From assembly GCF_041080675.1 (NCBI RefSeq), contig NZ_CP163520.1:1240001-1304000 (forward strand): DNA of 64,000 bases. Reading direction: 5' to 3'. This DNA comes from Streptomyces sp. cg36 (GTDB lineage Bacteria > Actinomycetota > Actinomycetes > Streptomycetales > Streptomycetaceae). The notes under the pieces were generated by a model. It was not told the DNA's origin and searched no databases. It was given only the letters and a program-made list of their open reading frames with translations. This document shows, piece after piece, positions 1 through 11,981 of this stretch (its first letter is position 1; each line of letters begins with the position of its first letter). The position numbers were made by a program, and so were the translations under genes.

Positions 1-1
1 T

Positions 2-778
<777 letters not shown>

Positions 779-795
779 CCGGTACGGAGACGGCC

Positions 796-824
796 CGTGC
801 CCCGGGCCCACGGCCCGGGGCACG
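796..824. terminator. Bidirectional hairpin terminator
   Basis: Perfect 13-bp stem (CGTGCCCCGGGCC and its complement) around a 3-base loop, between the convergent stops at 778 and 854. It can serve both strands. No U-tract, as is usual in very GC-rich genomes. Confidence 0.75.
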
Positions 825-853
825 GCCCCGCGCACGGCCGCCGAAGCTGCTTC

Positions 854-1605
854 TCAGCGGCCGACCTTCTTCGCCTTCCTGGTCGCGCGCAGCCACTCCC
901 GGTTCATCGCCGCGATCGACGGCAGCGGGATGCCCTTGGGGCAGGCCGTGGCGCACTCGCCGGTGAGGGTGCAGCCGCCGAACCCCTCCGCGTCCATCTG
1001 CCCCACCATGTCGAGCACCCGCGTCTCGCGCTCGGGCGCGCCCTGCGGCAGCACGTTGAGGTGGTTGACCTTGGCCGAGGTGAAGAGCATGGCCGAGCCG
1101 TTGGGGCAGGCCGCCACGCACGCGCCGCAGCCGATGCACTCGGCGTGCTCGAAGGCGGAGTCGGCGTCCGGCTTGGGCACCGGGGTCGCGTGCGCCTCGG
1201 GCGCGGCTCCGGTCGGGGCGCTGATGTAGCCGCCCGCCTGGATGATCCGGTCGAAGGCCGAGCGGTCCACCACCAGGTCCTTGACGACCGGGAAGGCGGC
1301 GGCCCGCCACGGCTCGACGTCGATGGTGTCGCCGTCCCGGAAGGCCCTCATGTGCAGCTGGCAGGTGGTGGTGCGCTCGGGCCCGTGCGCGTCGCCGTTG
1401 ATGACGAGGCTGCACGCGCCGCAGATGCCCTCGCGGCAGTCGTGGTCGAAGGCGACCGGGTCCTCGCCGCCGAGGATGAGCTCCTCGTTGAGCGTGTCGA
1501 GCATCTCCAGGAAGGACATGTCGGCCGAGATGCCGTCGACTTCGTAGGTGGACATCGCTCCGTCGGCGTCGGCGTTCCGCTGCCGCCAGACGCGCAGGGT
1601 GAGCT

Positions 1606-1609
<4 letters not shown>
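854..1609 (-). CDS. sdhB: Succinate dehydrogenase/fumarate reductase iron-sulfur subunit
   Basis: 251 aa. It carries electrons between the flavoprotein and the membrane subunit of complex II. Cys clusters in order: a plant-type [2Fe-2S] ligand set ([12 protein letters not shown] plus a later TTTCQL), then [14 protein letters not shown] and [14 protein letters not shown] for the [4Fe-4S] and [3Fe-4S] centres. Start ATG 1609 overlaps the sdhA stop by 4 bases (ATGA), so translation is probably coupled. Last gene of sdhC-sdhA-sdhB, transcribed leftward. Length and motifs are normal for the B-type family. Confidence 0.95.
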
Positions 1610-3564
<1,955 letters not shown>

Positions 3565-4272
3565 TCAGCTCACCACTCCGGTCATGACGGCGACGGGTAC
3601 GGCGATGAAGCCGAGGGTCAGTACCAGCGCGAGGGCGCCCGCGAGGGCCTTGAGGATCCGGTCGCGGGCCGCGCTGCCCGCGCCCAGGGTCTGGGCCGCG
3701 CTCCAGAAGCCGTGGTGGACGTGCAGGCCGAGGGCGAGCATCGCCACGATGTAGATCGTGTTGCCGTACCAGGTGGAGAAGGTGTCGATCACGTTCTGGT
3801 AGGGGTGCCCGGTCTGGAAGCCGCCGGAGTGCACGGTCCCGGTCGTCAGGTCGAGGACGTGCCAGACGATGAAGAGCCCGAGGATGATCCCGCCCCAGCG
3901 CATGGTGCGGGTGGCGTAGGTGGCCCGGGGCCGCTTGTGGACGTAGCCCTGGGGGCGGGCCCGGATGTCGCGCCGGCTCAGCTGGTACGCGGAGACCGCG
4001 TGCGCCACGACGGCGGCGACCAGCACCACCCGGATGATCCACAGCGCCCACTCGTAGTGCAGGAACGGCTCACCGATGGTGCGCAGCCAGTGCGCGTACC
4101 CGTTGAAGTCGCCCGCACCGAAGAAGATCTTGAGGTTGCCGAACATGTGGACGGCGAGGTACGTCAGCATGATCAGTCCGCTGACGGCCATGACCGTCTT
4201 CTTGCCGACGGTCGAGTCCCACACGGTGCGCGTCAAGGACGGTTTTCGGTCCGTCCGCGTTGCCAGAGCCAT
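3565..4272 (-). CDS. sdhC: Succinate dehydrogenase cytochrome b-type membrane subunit
   Basis: 235 aa integral membrane anchor with about five hydrophobic helices. Several His residues sit in or near helices ([29 protein letters not shown]) and probably bind the two b-type haems and contact menaquinone, as known for the B-type b558 family. First gene of the sdhCAB operon; the next gene starts with no gap. The 82-bp divergent region to the LysR gene carries a LysR-type palindrome, so this LysR protein may control the operon; that is inference. Confidence 0.93.
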   Translation of the reverse strand: MALATRTDRKPSLTRTVWDSTVGKKTVMAVSGLIMLTYLAVHMFGNLKIFFGAGDFNGYAHWLRTIGEPFLHYEWALWIIRVVLVAAVVAHAVSAYQLSRRDIRARPQGYVHKRPRATYATRTMRWGGIILGLFIVWHVLDLTTGTVHSGGFQTGHPYQNVIDTFSTWYGNTIYIVAMLALGLHVHHGFWSAAQTLGAGSAARDRILKALAGALALVLTLGFIAVPVAVMTGVVS

Positions 4273-4330
4273 GTCATAGACGCTAGGGCCGGAGGTCCCG
4301 AGAGGTCCAAGACATGAATACGGTCATTTC

Positions 4331-4347
4331 CATAGCCATGGCCTATG
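4331..4347. promoter_or_regulatory. LysR-type T-N11-A operator between sdhC and lysR
   Basis: CATAGCCATGGCCTATG is an inverted repeat with CATAG/CTATG arms and fits the classical LysR rule T-N11-A. It lies 8 bp before the LysR start and 58 bp before the sdhC start, where an autoregulatory and divergent control site would be expected. Confidence 0.6.
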
Positions 4348-4354
4348 ATGAACC

Positions 4355-5260
4355 ATGCAGTTCCAGCAGCTCCTGTACTTCGTGGCCGTCGCCGAGACCC
4401 GCCACTTCACCCGCGCCGCCGAGCAGGTGCACGTCGCCCAGCCCTCCCTCTCCCAGCAGATCAGGGCGCTGGAGAAGGAGCTGGGCGCCGAGCTGTTCAG
4501 CCGCGCCCGGGGCAACATCGCGCTCACCGACGCGGGCGAGGCCCTGCTGCCGCTGGCCCGCCGCATCCTGGCCGACGCCGACACCGCCCGCATCGAGGTG
4601 CAGGAGCTGGCCCAGCTGCGGCGCGGCCGGGTCCGCCTCGGCGCCACCCCGAGCCTGTGCACCGGGCTGCTCCCCGACGTACTGCGCGCCTTCCACGACC
4701 GCCACCCCGGCATCCAGCTCCTGATCGAGGAGGGCGGCTCGCACGACCTCGTACGGGAGCTGGCGCGCGGCGCCCTCGACCTCGCGCTGGTGGTGCTGCC
4801 GCTGCCGCCCGGCTCGCCCGCGCTCACCACCGTCGAGCTGTTCCACGAGGACCTGGTGGTGGTGTCGGCCGCCGCCGCGCCCGCGCCCGGCACCGACGGC
4901 CGGGTGCGCGTCCGCGATCTGCGCGACGCACCGCTCGTGATGTTCCGGCACGGCTACGACCTGCGCGAACTCACCGTCAACGCCTGCCGCGCCGAGGGCT
5001 TCGAGCCGGTGTTCACGGTCGAGGGCGGCGAGATGGACGCGGTGCTCGGCTTCGTCCGCGCCGGGCTCGGCATCGCGGTGGTGCCCAGCATGGTGGCCGG
5101 GCGGGCCGCCGATCTGCGGGTGACCCCGCTGGAGCGCCCGGGGCTGCGCCGTACGATCGCGCTGGCCCACCGCAGCGACGTGGACCCGCCGCGCGCCGCG
5201 CGGGAGTTGCAGCGGGTCCTGCTGCGGGCCGGGGCGGACCCGGCCCCTCGGCGGCGGTAG
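4355..5260 (+). CDS. LysR family transcriptional regulator
   Basis: 301 aa. N-terminal winged helix-turn-helix (about residues 3-62, with FVAVAETRHFTRAAEQ and SLSQQIRALEKELG) followed by the periplasmic-binding-like effector domain (about 90-290; RVRLGATPSLCTGLLP begins it). It is divergent from sdhCAB and has a palindromic T-N11-A site directly in front, so autoregulation and control of the succinate dehydrogenase operon are likely. The effector is unknown. It converges with the GGDEF-EAL gene with a 1-bp gap and no terminator between them. Confidence 0.92.
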   Translation: MQFQQLLYFVAVAETRHFTRAAEQVHVAQPSLSQQIRALEKELGAELFSRARGNIALTDAGEALLPLARRILADADTARIEVQELAQLRRGRVRLGATPSLCTGLLPDVLRAFHDRHPGIQLLIEEGGSHDLVRELARGALDLALVVLPLPPGSPALTTVELFHEDLVVVSAAAAPAPGTDGRVRVRDLRDAPLVMFRHGYDLRELTVNACRAEGFEPVFTVEGGEMDAVLGFVRAGLGIAVVPSMVAGRAADLRVTPLERPGLRRTIALAHRSDVDPPRAARELQRVLLRAGADPAPRRR

Positions 5261-5261
5261 T

Positions 5262-7436
5262 TCAGACGGCGTCCGTGAGGGCCAGCGCGTGGATGCGGTC
5301 GGGCGCGCCGGGGCGGGCGTAGTACCAGCCCTGCGCGGTGTCGCAGCCCAGCTCGCGCAGCTGCTCGGCCTGGGCCCCGGTCTCCACGCCCTCGACGGTC
5401 ACGGCCAGTTCGAGGCTGTGGGCCAGCGACACGATCCCCTCGACGATCTTGATGTCGACCGGGTCCGCCGGATGCTGCTGCATGGACTGGGTGAAGGAAC
5501 GATCCAGCTTGAGCACGCTCACCGGCAGCCGGCGCAGATTGGCCAGGTTGGAGTAGCCCGTGCCGAAGTCGTCGAGGGCGATGTCCACCCCCATCTCGGC
5601 GAGCTGGCGCAGCGGCTTCAGCAGATCGTCGTCCGCCCCGATCAGCGCGGACTCGGTGACCTCCAGGCACAGCGCGCCCGGCTCCAGACCCGAGCGCTCC
5701 AGCACCTCCACCGTGTCGGCCACCAGCCCCGGGTGGTGCAGCTGGGTCGGCGAGAGGTTCACGTTGACCCGCAGCGGGCCGCCGGCCCGCGCCCCCGGGT
5801 GCCGCTCCTGCCAGAACCGCGCCTGGCGCACCGACTCCTCCATCACCCAGCGCCCGAGCGGCACGATCAGCCCGGTGTGCTCGGCGAGCGGGATGAACCG
5901 GTCCGGGCCGAGCACCCCGTGCTGCGGGTGCGACCAGCGCACCAGCGCCTCGGCCCCGTGCACACTGCCGTCGTTCAGGTGCACCAGCGGCTGGTACTCG
6001 ATGAAGAACTCACCGCGCTCCAGCGCCGCCGGCAGCGCGTTGGTGAGCCCGTGCCGGGTGATCGCGCGGGCGTCGGCCTCCGGGTCGGCGCGCTCGAACC
6101 GGTTGCCCCCGGCCGCCTTCGCCCGGTACATCGTGATGTCGGCGCTGCGCAGCACCTCGGCCGCGTTGCGCTCGCCCGCCGGGCCCTCGACGACGCCGAT
6201 CGAGCCGCGCACGGTGAGCTCGCGGCCCTCCAGACGGATCGGCGCGGAGAGCACGTTGAGGATCCGCGAGGCCAGTTCGTCGACCTCGCGCACGGTCTCG
6301 CTGCCCGTGGTCAGGGCCACGAACTCGTCGCCGCCCAGCCGCGCCACCATCTCGCCGGGCCCGGTCGCACAGCTCTGCAGCCGGTCGGCGACCTCCACCA
6401 GGAGCCGGTCGCCCGCCGAGTGGCCGAGGCTGTCGTTGACGGCCTTGAAGCCGTCCAGGTCCAGATAGCAGAGCGCGAAGCGGCGGTCGCCCCCGGCCGC
6501 GAGCGCCTTGTCCAGGCGCTCGAAGAAGAGGGTGCGGTTGGGCAGCCCGGTCAGGGCGTCGTGGGTGGCCTCGTAGCGCAGCCGCAGGTTGAGCAGCCGC
6601 CGCTCGGTGGTGTCCTCCAGCAGGGCCAGCTGGTACTGGGGGCGGCCCTCGGCGTCGCGCAGCAGCGAGACCGTCAGATTGGTCCACAGGACGGTGCCGT
6701 CACCCCGGTAGTACGGCTTCTCGACCCGGTAGTGGTCGCGGTCGCCCCGGACCAGCTCCTCGTACAGCTTCCACACCTGCGGGGCGTCCTCGGGGTGCAC
6801 CCACTCGCTGACGTTGCGGCTGCGGATCTGGCCCTCGACGCCGCCGAACATCCGGGTCAGCGTCTCGTTGACCTCCAGGACGCGGCCTTCGAGGTCGGCG
6901 ATGCCGATGCCGACGGCCGCGCCCTCGAAGACCGCTCGGAACCGGGCCTCGGTGGTGTGCAGCGCCTCCTCGGCGGCGCTGCGCGCGGAGAGCGCCGAGC
7001 GGGCGATGGCCTCCTGCTCGGTGAGGGTCCGCTCGCGCAGCGCCTGGGCGAACCCGGCGGCCAGCGCGTGCTGGAGGCGGGCGCAGCGGGCCCGCGCCTC
7101 CTCGGGCCGCAGCTCCCCGCCCGTACCGCAGTACAGGACGAGGTAGGAGTCGACCACGCCCAGGGTGCGGCTGAGCGCGTCCGGGTCGGTGCAGTGCGCG
7201 CGGACGAGCGCGGCGCCGATCTCGTACGCGGGCGCCGGGTCGAAGTGGCGGCGGTGCAGCGCGTCGATGAGCCGGCGGGCCAGCGGGACGAGATGGCTCT
7301 CGAACTCGGGGCGAGTCAGCGAGGTCGCGGTCACCGGGAAGATCGCCCGGCTCCATATGGTGGCGAACCGTCTGAGCCGGGACTCGGGACCGTCGGGATC
7401 GACCGGCTGCCCGTCCGTCCGGATGGGCGTGCTCAC
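5262..7436 (-). CDS. PAS-GGDEF-EAL cyclic-di-GMP turnover protein (RmdA-like)
   Basis: 724 aa from GTG 7436. Order: an N-terminal helical region (1-160), a PAS/PAC domain (about 163-285), GGDEF (about 288-450) and EAL (about 465-710). GGDEF is intact (368-372) and EAL is intact (496-498), with DDFGTGYSNL and EGVET elements downstream, so both cyclase and phosphodiesterase activity are possible. There is no membrane segment, so it should be cytosolic. Domain order and neighbourhood resemble S. coelicolor RmdA (SCO0928, from memory), a phosphodiesterase affecting aerial development. The start overlaps the upstream methyltransferase stop by 4 bases (GTGA). Confidence 0.9.
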   Translation of the reverse strand: MSTPIRTDGQPVDPDGPESRLRRFATIWSRAIFPVTATSLTRPEFESHLVPLARRLIDALHRRHFDPAPAYEIGAALVRAHCTDPDALSRTLGVVDSYLVLYCGTGGELRPEEARARCARLQHALAAGFAQALRERTLTEQEAIARSALSARSAAEEALHTTEARFRAVFEGAAVGIGIADLEGRVLEVNETLTRMFGGVEGQIRSRNVSEWVHPEDAPQVWKLYEELVRGDRDHYRVEKPYYRGDGTVLWTNLTVSLLRDAEGRPQYQLALLEDTTERRLLNLRLRYEATHDALTGLPNRTLFFERLDKALAAGGDRRFALCYLDLDGFKAVNDSLGHSAGDRLLVEVADRLQSCATGPGEMVARLGGDEFVALTTGSETVREVDELASRILNVLSAPIRLEGRELTVRGSIGVVEGPAGERNAAEVLRSADITMYRAKAAGGNRFERADPEADARAITRHGLTNALPAALERGEFFIEYQPLVHLNDGSVHGAEALVRWSHPQHGVLGPDRFIPLAEHTGLIVPLGRWVMEESVRQARFWQERHPGARAGGPLRVNVNLSPTQLHHPGLVADTVEVLERSGLEPGALCLEVTESALIGADDDLLKPLRQLAEMGVDIALDDFGTGYSNLANLRRLPVSVLKLDRSFTQSMQQHPADPVDIKIVEGIVSLAHSLELAVTVEGVETGAQAEQLRELGCDTAQGWYYARPGAPDRIHALALTDAV

Positions 7437-8245
7437 GCGGTGCGCCCCACGCCGGCGAACCCGGAGAAGGCGTACGGATCCTCCTGTTCGGGCGAGGTCT
7501 CCGGGCGCCACATCGGCATCTGCACCAGTCCGGGCGCGACCATCTCGAAGCCGTCGAAGAACCGGGCGATCTCCTCGCTGGTGCGCATGACCAGCGGGTT
7601 GCGGATGTTGCGGTAGACCCCCACCGCGCCGCCCGCGCGGTCCTCGCTGAGCGGGATGCCCTCGTACGCGGCGTGGGTGAGGATCAGCAGGCTGCCCGGG
7701 GCGAGCGCGTCGCGCAGCTCGGCCACCGCGGCGCGCGGGTCGTCCTCGTCCTCCAGGAAGTGCAGCACCGCGACGAGCAGCAGCGCGACCGGCCGCTCCG
7801 GGTCGATCAGCCGCTCCACCTCGGGGCTGGTCAGGATGTCGTGGGGCTTGCGCAGATCGGCGGCGACGATCCCGGCCCGGTCGTTGCCGGCCAGCACCGC
7901 CCGGCTGTGGGCGACGGCCACCGGGTCGTGGTCGACGTAGACGACCCGCGCCTCGGGATTGGCCCGCTGGGCGACCTCGTGGACGTTTCCGAAAGTCGGG
8001 ATGCCGGAGCCGATGTCCAGAAATTGCGTGATTCCCTCGTCCTGCGCGAATCGCACGGCCCGCCGCATGAACGCCCGGTTCGCCTGCATCACCTTGGGCA
8101 GTCCGGGGATGAACTCCATGGCCTTGCGCGCGGCTTCCCGGTCCACCTCGAAATTGTGCGAGCCGCCCAGGTAGTAGTCGTAGATGCGGGACACACTCGG
8201 GACCGAGATGTCGATGCCCGTCGGGGCCCAGGCAGGACGCTCCAT
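7433..8245 (-). CDS. SAM-dependent methyltransferase, DUF574 family
   Basis: 270 aa. The opening (VPSVSRIYDYYLGGSHNFEVD) and FLDIGSGIPTFGNVHEVAQ are hallmarks of the actinomycete S-adenosylmethionine methyltransferase family PF04672. VVYVDHDPVAVAHSRA contains the acidic residue expected to bind the SAM ribose. The substrate of the family is unknown. It is upstream of and translationally coupled to the cyclic-di-GMP gene (GTGA overlap). Confidence 0.9.
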   Translation of the reverse strand: MERPAWAPTGIDISVPSVSRIYDYYLGGSHNFEVDREAARKAMEFIPGLPKVMQANRAFMRRAVRFAQDEGITQFLDIGSGIPTFGNVHEVAQRANPEARVVYVDHDPVAVAHSRAVLAGNDRAGIVAADLRKPHDILTSPEVERLIDPERPVALLLVAVLHFLEDEDDPRAAVAELRDALAPGSLLILTHAAYEGIPLSEDRAGGAVGVYRNIRNPLVMRTSEEIARFFDGFEMVAPGLVQMPMWRPETSPEQEDPYAFSGFAGVGRTA

Positions 8246-8582
8246 CTATGTCTCCAACAACTCGCCGCGGGGGGTGTGGTGGCCATGTGCATGGTCAGTG
8301 TTCGAGCTGAGGCTACTGATCGTCAGCCAAGAGGGCGAGTAAAAACGGAAAATGCCGATCCGTTATTGGTCACACCCGCCACCTGTCACACTCTTCGAAA
8401 GACCCCCCGAAACGCACGTCGAACCCGCCACCGCGCGGGGGACACGGTGACGGGCCGACGGCCTGGGGGGCTTCCCGGGATTCCCGGTGACTTGCGCGAC
8501 GACGACTCTCCGACAGCTTCCGGACGGCTGCCCGACGACGGCCGGGCGACCGCGCGACGGCTGCTCGGCGACTACGTGGCGG
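8246..8582. other. Intergenic region, 337 bp
   Basis: No ORF with convincing codon use. The right part (8572-8593) holds an 11-bp direct repeat containing the stop codon of the lipoprotein gene. The left half is less GC-rich (about 8330-8380) and is the likely promoter of the methyltransferase operon, but no promoter class can be assigned. Confidence 0.5.
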
Positions 8583-9566
8583 CTACTTGGCGGCTCCGAT
8601 CATCTTGCCCTCGGGAGAGACCGCGTACCAGGTGCCGCCCACGCCCTGGCCATGGGTGTCACCGGGCTTGGCGTCGCCGGAGAACGTGTAGACCGGCCAG
8701 CAGGTGATGGACTGCTGCTCGACCCCGTCGGGCCGGTCGAAGGTGACGAACCCCTTGAGGGCGATGCCCTCGGTGTTCGCCTTCTCCACGGGCGCGACCG
8801 CGGGCCACTTCTTGAGGCAGGCGCCGGTGCAGGCGGACTTCATGGGCCAGGCGGAGTCCTTCTTGAAGCGGTACACGGTCATGCCGCGCGCATCCACGAT
8901 GATCTTGCCCAGTTTGGCGTCGTCCCGGACCGACAGCCCCTTCATGTTCATGGCGGGCGCCTGCTCCTGGGACCCGGCCCCGGAGCCGTCCGCCGAGGGC
9001 GCCGCCTTCTTGCCGTCGGGGGCGGCGGCGTGCCAGGTGCCGCCGACGCCCTGCCCGTTGGCGTCGCCCGCCTTGGTGTCCTTGGCGTAGCGGTACATCG
9101 GCCAGCCGGCGATCGTCAGCTGCTTGCTGCCGTCGGCGCGGGCGACCTCGCCGATGAGGCCGGAATCGGTGCCGGGCGCCTCGGTGACGCTGCCCGCGGG
9201 CACGGCGGGCCACAGCTTCGCGCAGTCGCCCTCGCAATTCGACTTCGGCGGACTCGCGGTGTCCTTGTCGAAGCGGTAGAGCGTGAACCCGGCGCTGTCG
9301 GTCACCACCTTGCCGAGCTCCTTGCTGTCCCACACCGTGAGCTGCCCGGCCGTCTTGGCCGCCGCCTGGTTGGCGGTCCCGGACCCCGCGCCGTAGCCCG
9401 CGTCGCCGTATCCGTACCCGTTTCCGCTGCCCGCGGCCGGGGCGGCGTTGCCCGCCGACTGCGCCTTCGGCGAGCCGCTTCCCTTGTCCTGACCGCACGC
9501 CGTCGCCGTGAGTGCCAGTACTGCCGCCGCCGTCACCGCGAGCGAGGCGTTGCGCCAGGTAGCCAT
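8583..9566 (-). CDS. Lipoprotein with tandem 'secreted repeat' (Lipoprotein_15) domains
   Basis: 327 aa. A signal peptide ends in LALTATACG, giving a lipobox Cys near residue 24. After a Gly/Tyr/Ala-rich linker come two homologous halves, each with the pattern LGK(V/I)(V)xDxxGxTxYRF...C..C..WP, followed by a second unit ending GQGVGGTWxAxxPDGK. This is the PF03640-type repeat; paired CxGxC(A/L)KxWP motifs recur (NCEGDCAKLWP, ACTGACLKKWP). It is probably anchored outside the membrane. The family resembles SCO0930 of S. coelicolor by position. Biochemical role is uncertain. Confidence 0.88.
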   Translation of the reverse strand: MATWRNASLAVTAAAVLALTATACGQDKGSGSPKAQSAGNAAPAAGSGNGYGYGDAGYGAGSGTANQAAAKTAGQLTVWDSKELGKVVTDSAGFTLYRFDKDTASPPKSNCEGDCAKLWPAVPAGSVTEAPGTDSGLIGEVARADGSKQLTIAGWPMYRYAKDTKAGDANGQGVGGTWHAAAPDGKKAAPSADGSGAGSQEQAPAMNMKGLSVRDDAKLGKIIVDARGMTVYRFKKDSAWPMKSACTGACLKKWPAVAPVEKANTEGIALKGFVTFDRPDGVEQQSITCWPVYTFSGDAKPGDTHGQGVGGTWYAVSPEGKMIGAAK

Positions 9567-9781
9567 GTCAACTCCCGTTGATCCTGTATCGGTTGTGGCG
9601 CCTGGATGCGCCGTTCATGGCCCTAGGTACGGGTCAGGGGCCCTCCCGTGTTCAACGCCCGCGAAAGAATTTTCCCGGCGCCCCGAATCGCCCCGAGCGC
9701 GTTCCAAACGCAAATCCGAACAAGGTCCCCCCATTGGGGGAATCCCCGCCGGTCGCATGGTGACGCGGCGCGCGGAGCCCG

Positions 9782-10360
9782 ATGATCCTCGACGTGCACG
9801 CATCCCACATGGCACAACGGCTGCTCTCGGCCACGGCGTTGGCCCTGCTGCTGGCGGCGCCCGCGCCGCACGCGCGCGCGGACGCCTGCGCGTACGCGTC
9901 GGTGCCCGGCGGCAACGGGAACGGCTGGTCGGTGGCGGTGGCCGGGGGCCACTGCCCCCCGACGCCCACTCCCACCCCGACCCCCACCAGGCAACCGCCC
10001 AAGCCGCCGCCGCACCACCCGGCGCCGCCGCCCCCCGTGCCGCCGCACCGCCCGGCCCCGGTCCCGCCGACGCCGCGTCCGCCGAAACCCGTGCCGCCGC
10101 CGCCCGTGGTGCCGGCGCCGCCCCCACCGGTGCCCAAGCCGGTGCCGCCGAGGCCCGCGCCGCCCGCCGTGCCGCCGAAGCCCGCGCCGCCGCCCGCCCC
10201 CGGCCCCTCGGCCGCGCCCCGGCCGCTCGCGCTGCCGCACTACCGGGCGCCGGTGCACAAGAGGCCCTCGGGCGGACTGTCCACGGTGACGTTCACCCTG
10301 CTGATCACCGCGCCCGCGGTGTTCGCCGTGGCGGTGCTCCGGCCGCGGTCGTCGCGCTAG
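9782..10360 (+). CDS. Proline-rich secreted or cell-surface protein
   Basis: 192 aa. Signal peptide (LLSATALALLLAAPAPHARA) followed by two Cys, then about 90 residues dominated by Pro with Lys, Ala, His and Val in short irregular repeats (PPKP, PPAP, PVPP), a likely rigid cell-wall-spanning stalk. A single C-terminal hydrophobic helix (TFTLLITAPAVFAVAVL) ends in RPRSSR, so the chain may stay membrane-anchored. ATG 9782 has GGAG at a good distance; ATG 9809 is an alternative. Function is unknown. Confidence 0.75.
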   Translation: MILDVHASHMAQRLLSATALALLLAAPAPHARADACAYASVPGGNGNGWSVAVAGGHCPPTPTPTPTPTRQPPKPPPHHPAPPPPVPPHRPAPVPPTPRPPKPVPPPPVVPAPPPPVPKPVPPRPAPPAVPPKPAPPPAPGPSAAPRPLALPHYRAPVHKRPSGGLSTVTFTLLITAPAVFAVAVLRPRSSR

Positions 10361-10420
10361 GGGCCGCCGTCCCGTCCGCGCCCGTCCGCCGCCCCACCGC
10401 CCGCCCGATGCCGCAGTCCC

Positions 10421-10438
10421 GCGCCCCCGTCGGGGCGC
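10421..10438. terminator. Short hairpin before the DUF4239 gene
   Basis: 7-bp perfect stem GCGCCCC/GGGGCGC with a 4-base loop, followed by CCTTT. It lies between the proline-rich gene and the next gene on the same strand; it may terminate the first or attenuate the second. Confidence 0.45.
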
Positions 10439-10460
10439 GCCCTTTCCGGAGGTTTCCCCC

Positions 10461-11225
10461 TTGAAGGACTGGTTCGTCCTCACCCTGGCGATGGCCGCCG
10501 CGTGCGCCGTCGTCCTCACCATCGTCGTCGTCAACAACCGCCGCATCAGCGACGACGACGATCCCTCCCAGACCCCGGACGTCATGGAGTACATGACGAT
10601 GATGATCGGCGTGGTCTACGCGATCGTCCTCGGTCTGGCCATCGCGGGCGTCTGGGAGGCCCGGGGCGGGGCCTCGGAGACCGTCCGCCAGGAGGCGCAG
10701 GCCCTGCACGAGATCAGCGAGCGCGTCCAGGTCTACCCGGCCCAGGTCCGCGAGCGCATCCGCGCCGACGTCGACTCGTACGTCACCTACGTCGTCGACT
10801 CCGAGTGGCACCACATGACCGTCGCGGGCGAACTCGGCGACAAGGGCGACGTGCTGCTGAACCAGCTGCGCCGGGACGTCACCGACTACGTGCCCGCCAA
10901 CGACCACGAGGCACAGGCGTACCAGCCGCTGGTCGACCAGGTGGCCGCCGTCGACGACGCCCGCACCTCGCGCGGACAGGGCGCCGGGGACACCATGCCC
11001 GGGGTCGTCTGGTTCGGCCTGATCGTCGGCGCCGTCGTCACCGTCGGCCTCATCTTCACCCTGCAGATCCGCCGCACCCCGCGCGAGCTGCTGGTGGCCG
11101 GGCTCTTCAGCGTGCTCATCGCCTTCCTGCTCTTCCTGATCTGGGACTTCGACGCCCCCTTCGGCCGGGGCATCTCGGCCACCGCCCAGCCGTTCTACGA
11201 CCTCTTCCCCGATGTGCTGAAGTGA
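10461..11225 (+). CDS. Integral membrane protein, DUF4239 type
   Basis: 254 aa, four hydrophobic helices: two near the N-terminus (FVLTLAMAAACAVVLTIVVV and MMIGVVYAIVLGLAIAGVW) and two near the C-terminus (VVWFGLIVGAVVTVGLIFTL and LLVAGLFSVLIAFLLFLI). A charged helical region lies between, beginning EARGGASETVRQEAQAL. This 2+2 arrangement matches the DUF4239 (bestrophin-like) family; transport activity is only a possibility. Start is TTG 10461, supported by GGAGG 9 bp upstream. Confidence 0.8.
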   Translation: MKDWFVLTLAMAAACAVVLTIVVVNNRRISDDDDPSQTPDVMEYMTMMIGVVYAIVLGLAIAGVWEARGGASETVRQEAQALHEISERVQVYPAQVRERIRADVDSYVTYVVDSEWHHMTVAGELGDKGDVLLNQLRRDVTDYVPANDHEAQAYQPLVDQVAAVDDARTSRGQGAGDTMPGVVWFGLIVGAVVTVGLIFTLQIRRTPRELLVAGLFSVLIAFLLFLIWDFDAPFGRGISATAQPFYDLFPDVLK

Positions 11226-11404
11226 GCCGCCTCAAGCGCGACACGCCGAAGGCTGCGCCGGGCGGGGGAACGGAATGCCCCATTCGCCGGACACCGATCG
11301 CGACCGGGACACCCCGCTCCTAGCGTGTCCGGCATCGAGGTGTATTTCCCTCTCCATGCGGAAATCGATTCCGCGGTGCGCCTCGGGGACCCGGAGGACT
11401 GTCC

Positions 11405-11965
11405 ATGGGCGCGATACGCATCGGATCCGCCACCCTGCTGGGAGCCGCGGTGCTCACCCTCACCGGCCCCGCGGCCCTCGCCGCCCCGTCCGCCGACGGC
11501 GGCCGCGCGCACGGCAGCAACATCACGTCGTTCGGGTTCAGCGTGACCCCCTCCACCATCGCTCCCGGCGGCACCGTCACGCTGAACGTCACCGGGTGCC
11601 CCTCCACCGCCACGGCCTCCTCCGCTGTCTTCAGTACGGTGACCATCTCCCCCAACAGCTCGACGACCGCCCAGGTCGACTCCGACGCCAAGCGCGGTGC
11701 CACCTACACCGTGACCTTCATGTGCGGCGGCGAGCGGGGCACCACCGATCTGACGATCACGGGCGGCACCCCGGTGCCGATCCGCCCGACCGGCCGGCCC
11801 ACCATCAGCACCACCAGCGTCCCGGCGCGCGGAGTGCGCGGCGGGCTCGGCGGCACCTCCGACGGCATCGACAAGGGCGAGATCGCCATCGGCCTGGCGC
11901 TGGTCGCCGCGGCGGGCGGCGGCGTCCTGGTCTATCTGCGCCGCCGCAACGGCGGCGAGCACTAG
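11405..11965 (+). CDS. C-terminally anchored secreted protein, paralogue A
   Basis: 186 aa. Signal peptide (ending LAAPSA), a single Ig-like beta domain starting FGFSVTPSTIAPGGTVTL with two Cys (TGCPS, FMCGG), a Gly-rich spacer RGVRGGLGG, then one C-terminal helix and Arg-rich tail (YLRRRNGGEH). The layout resembles sortase substrates, but no LPXTG or LAXTG motif is visible. The convergent gene at 12059-12538 is a clear paralogue, and a class F sortase follows. GGAGG precedes the start. Confidence 0.8.
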   Translation: MGAIRIGSATLLGAAVLTLTGPAALAAPSADGGRAHGSNITSFGFSVTPSTIAPGGTVTLNVTGCPSTATASSAVFSTVTISPNSSTTAQVDSDAKRGATYTVTFMCGGERGTTDLTITGGTPVPIRPTGRPTISTTSVPARGVRGGLGGTSDGIDKGEIAIGLALVAAAGGGVLVYLRRRNGGEH

Positions 11966-11981
11966 CGCCCGCCCGCACCCT

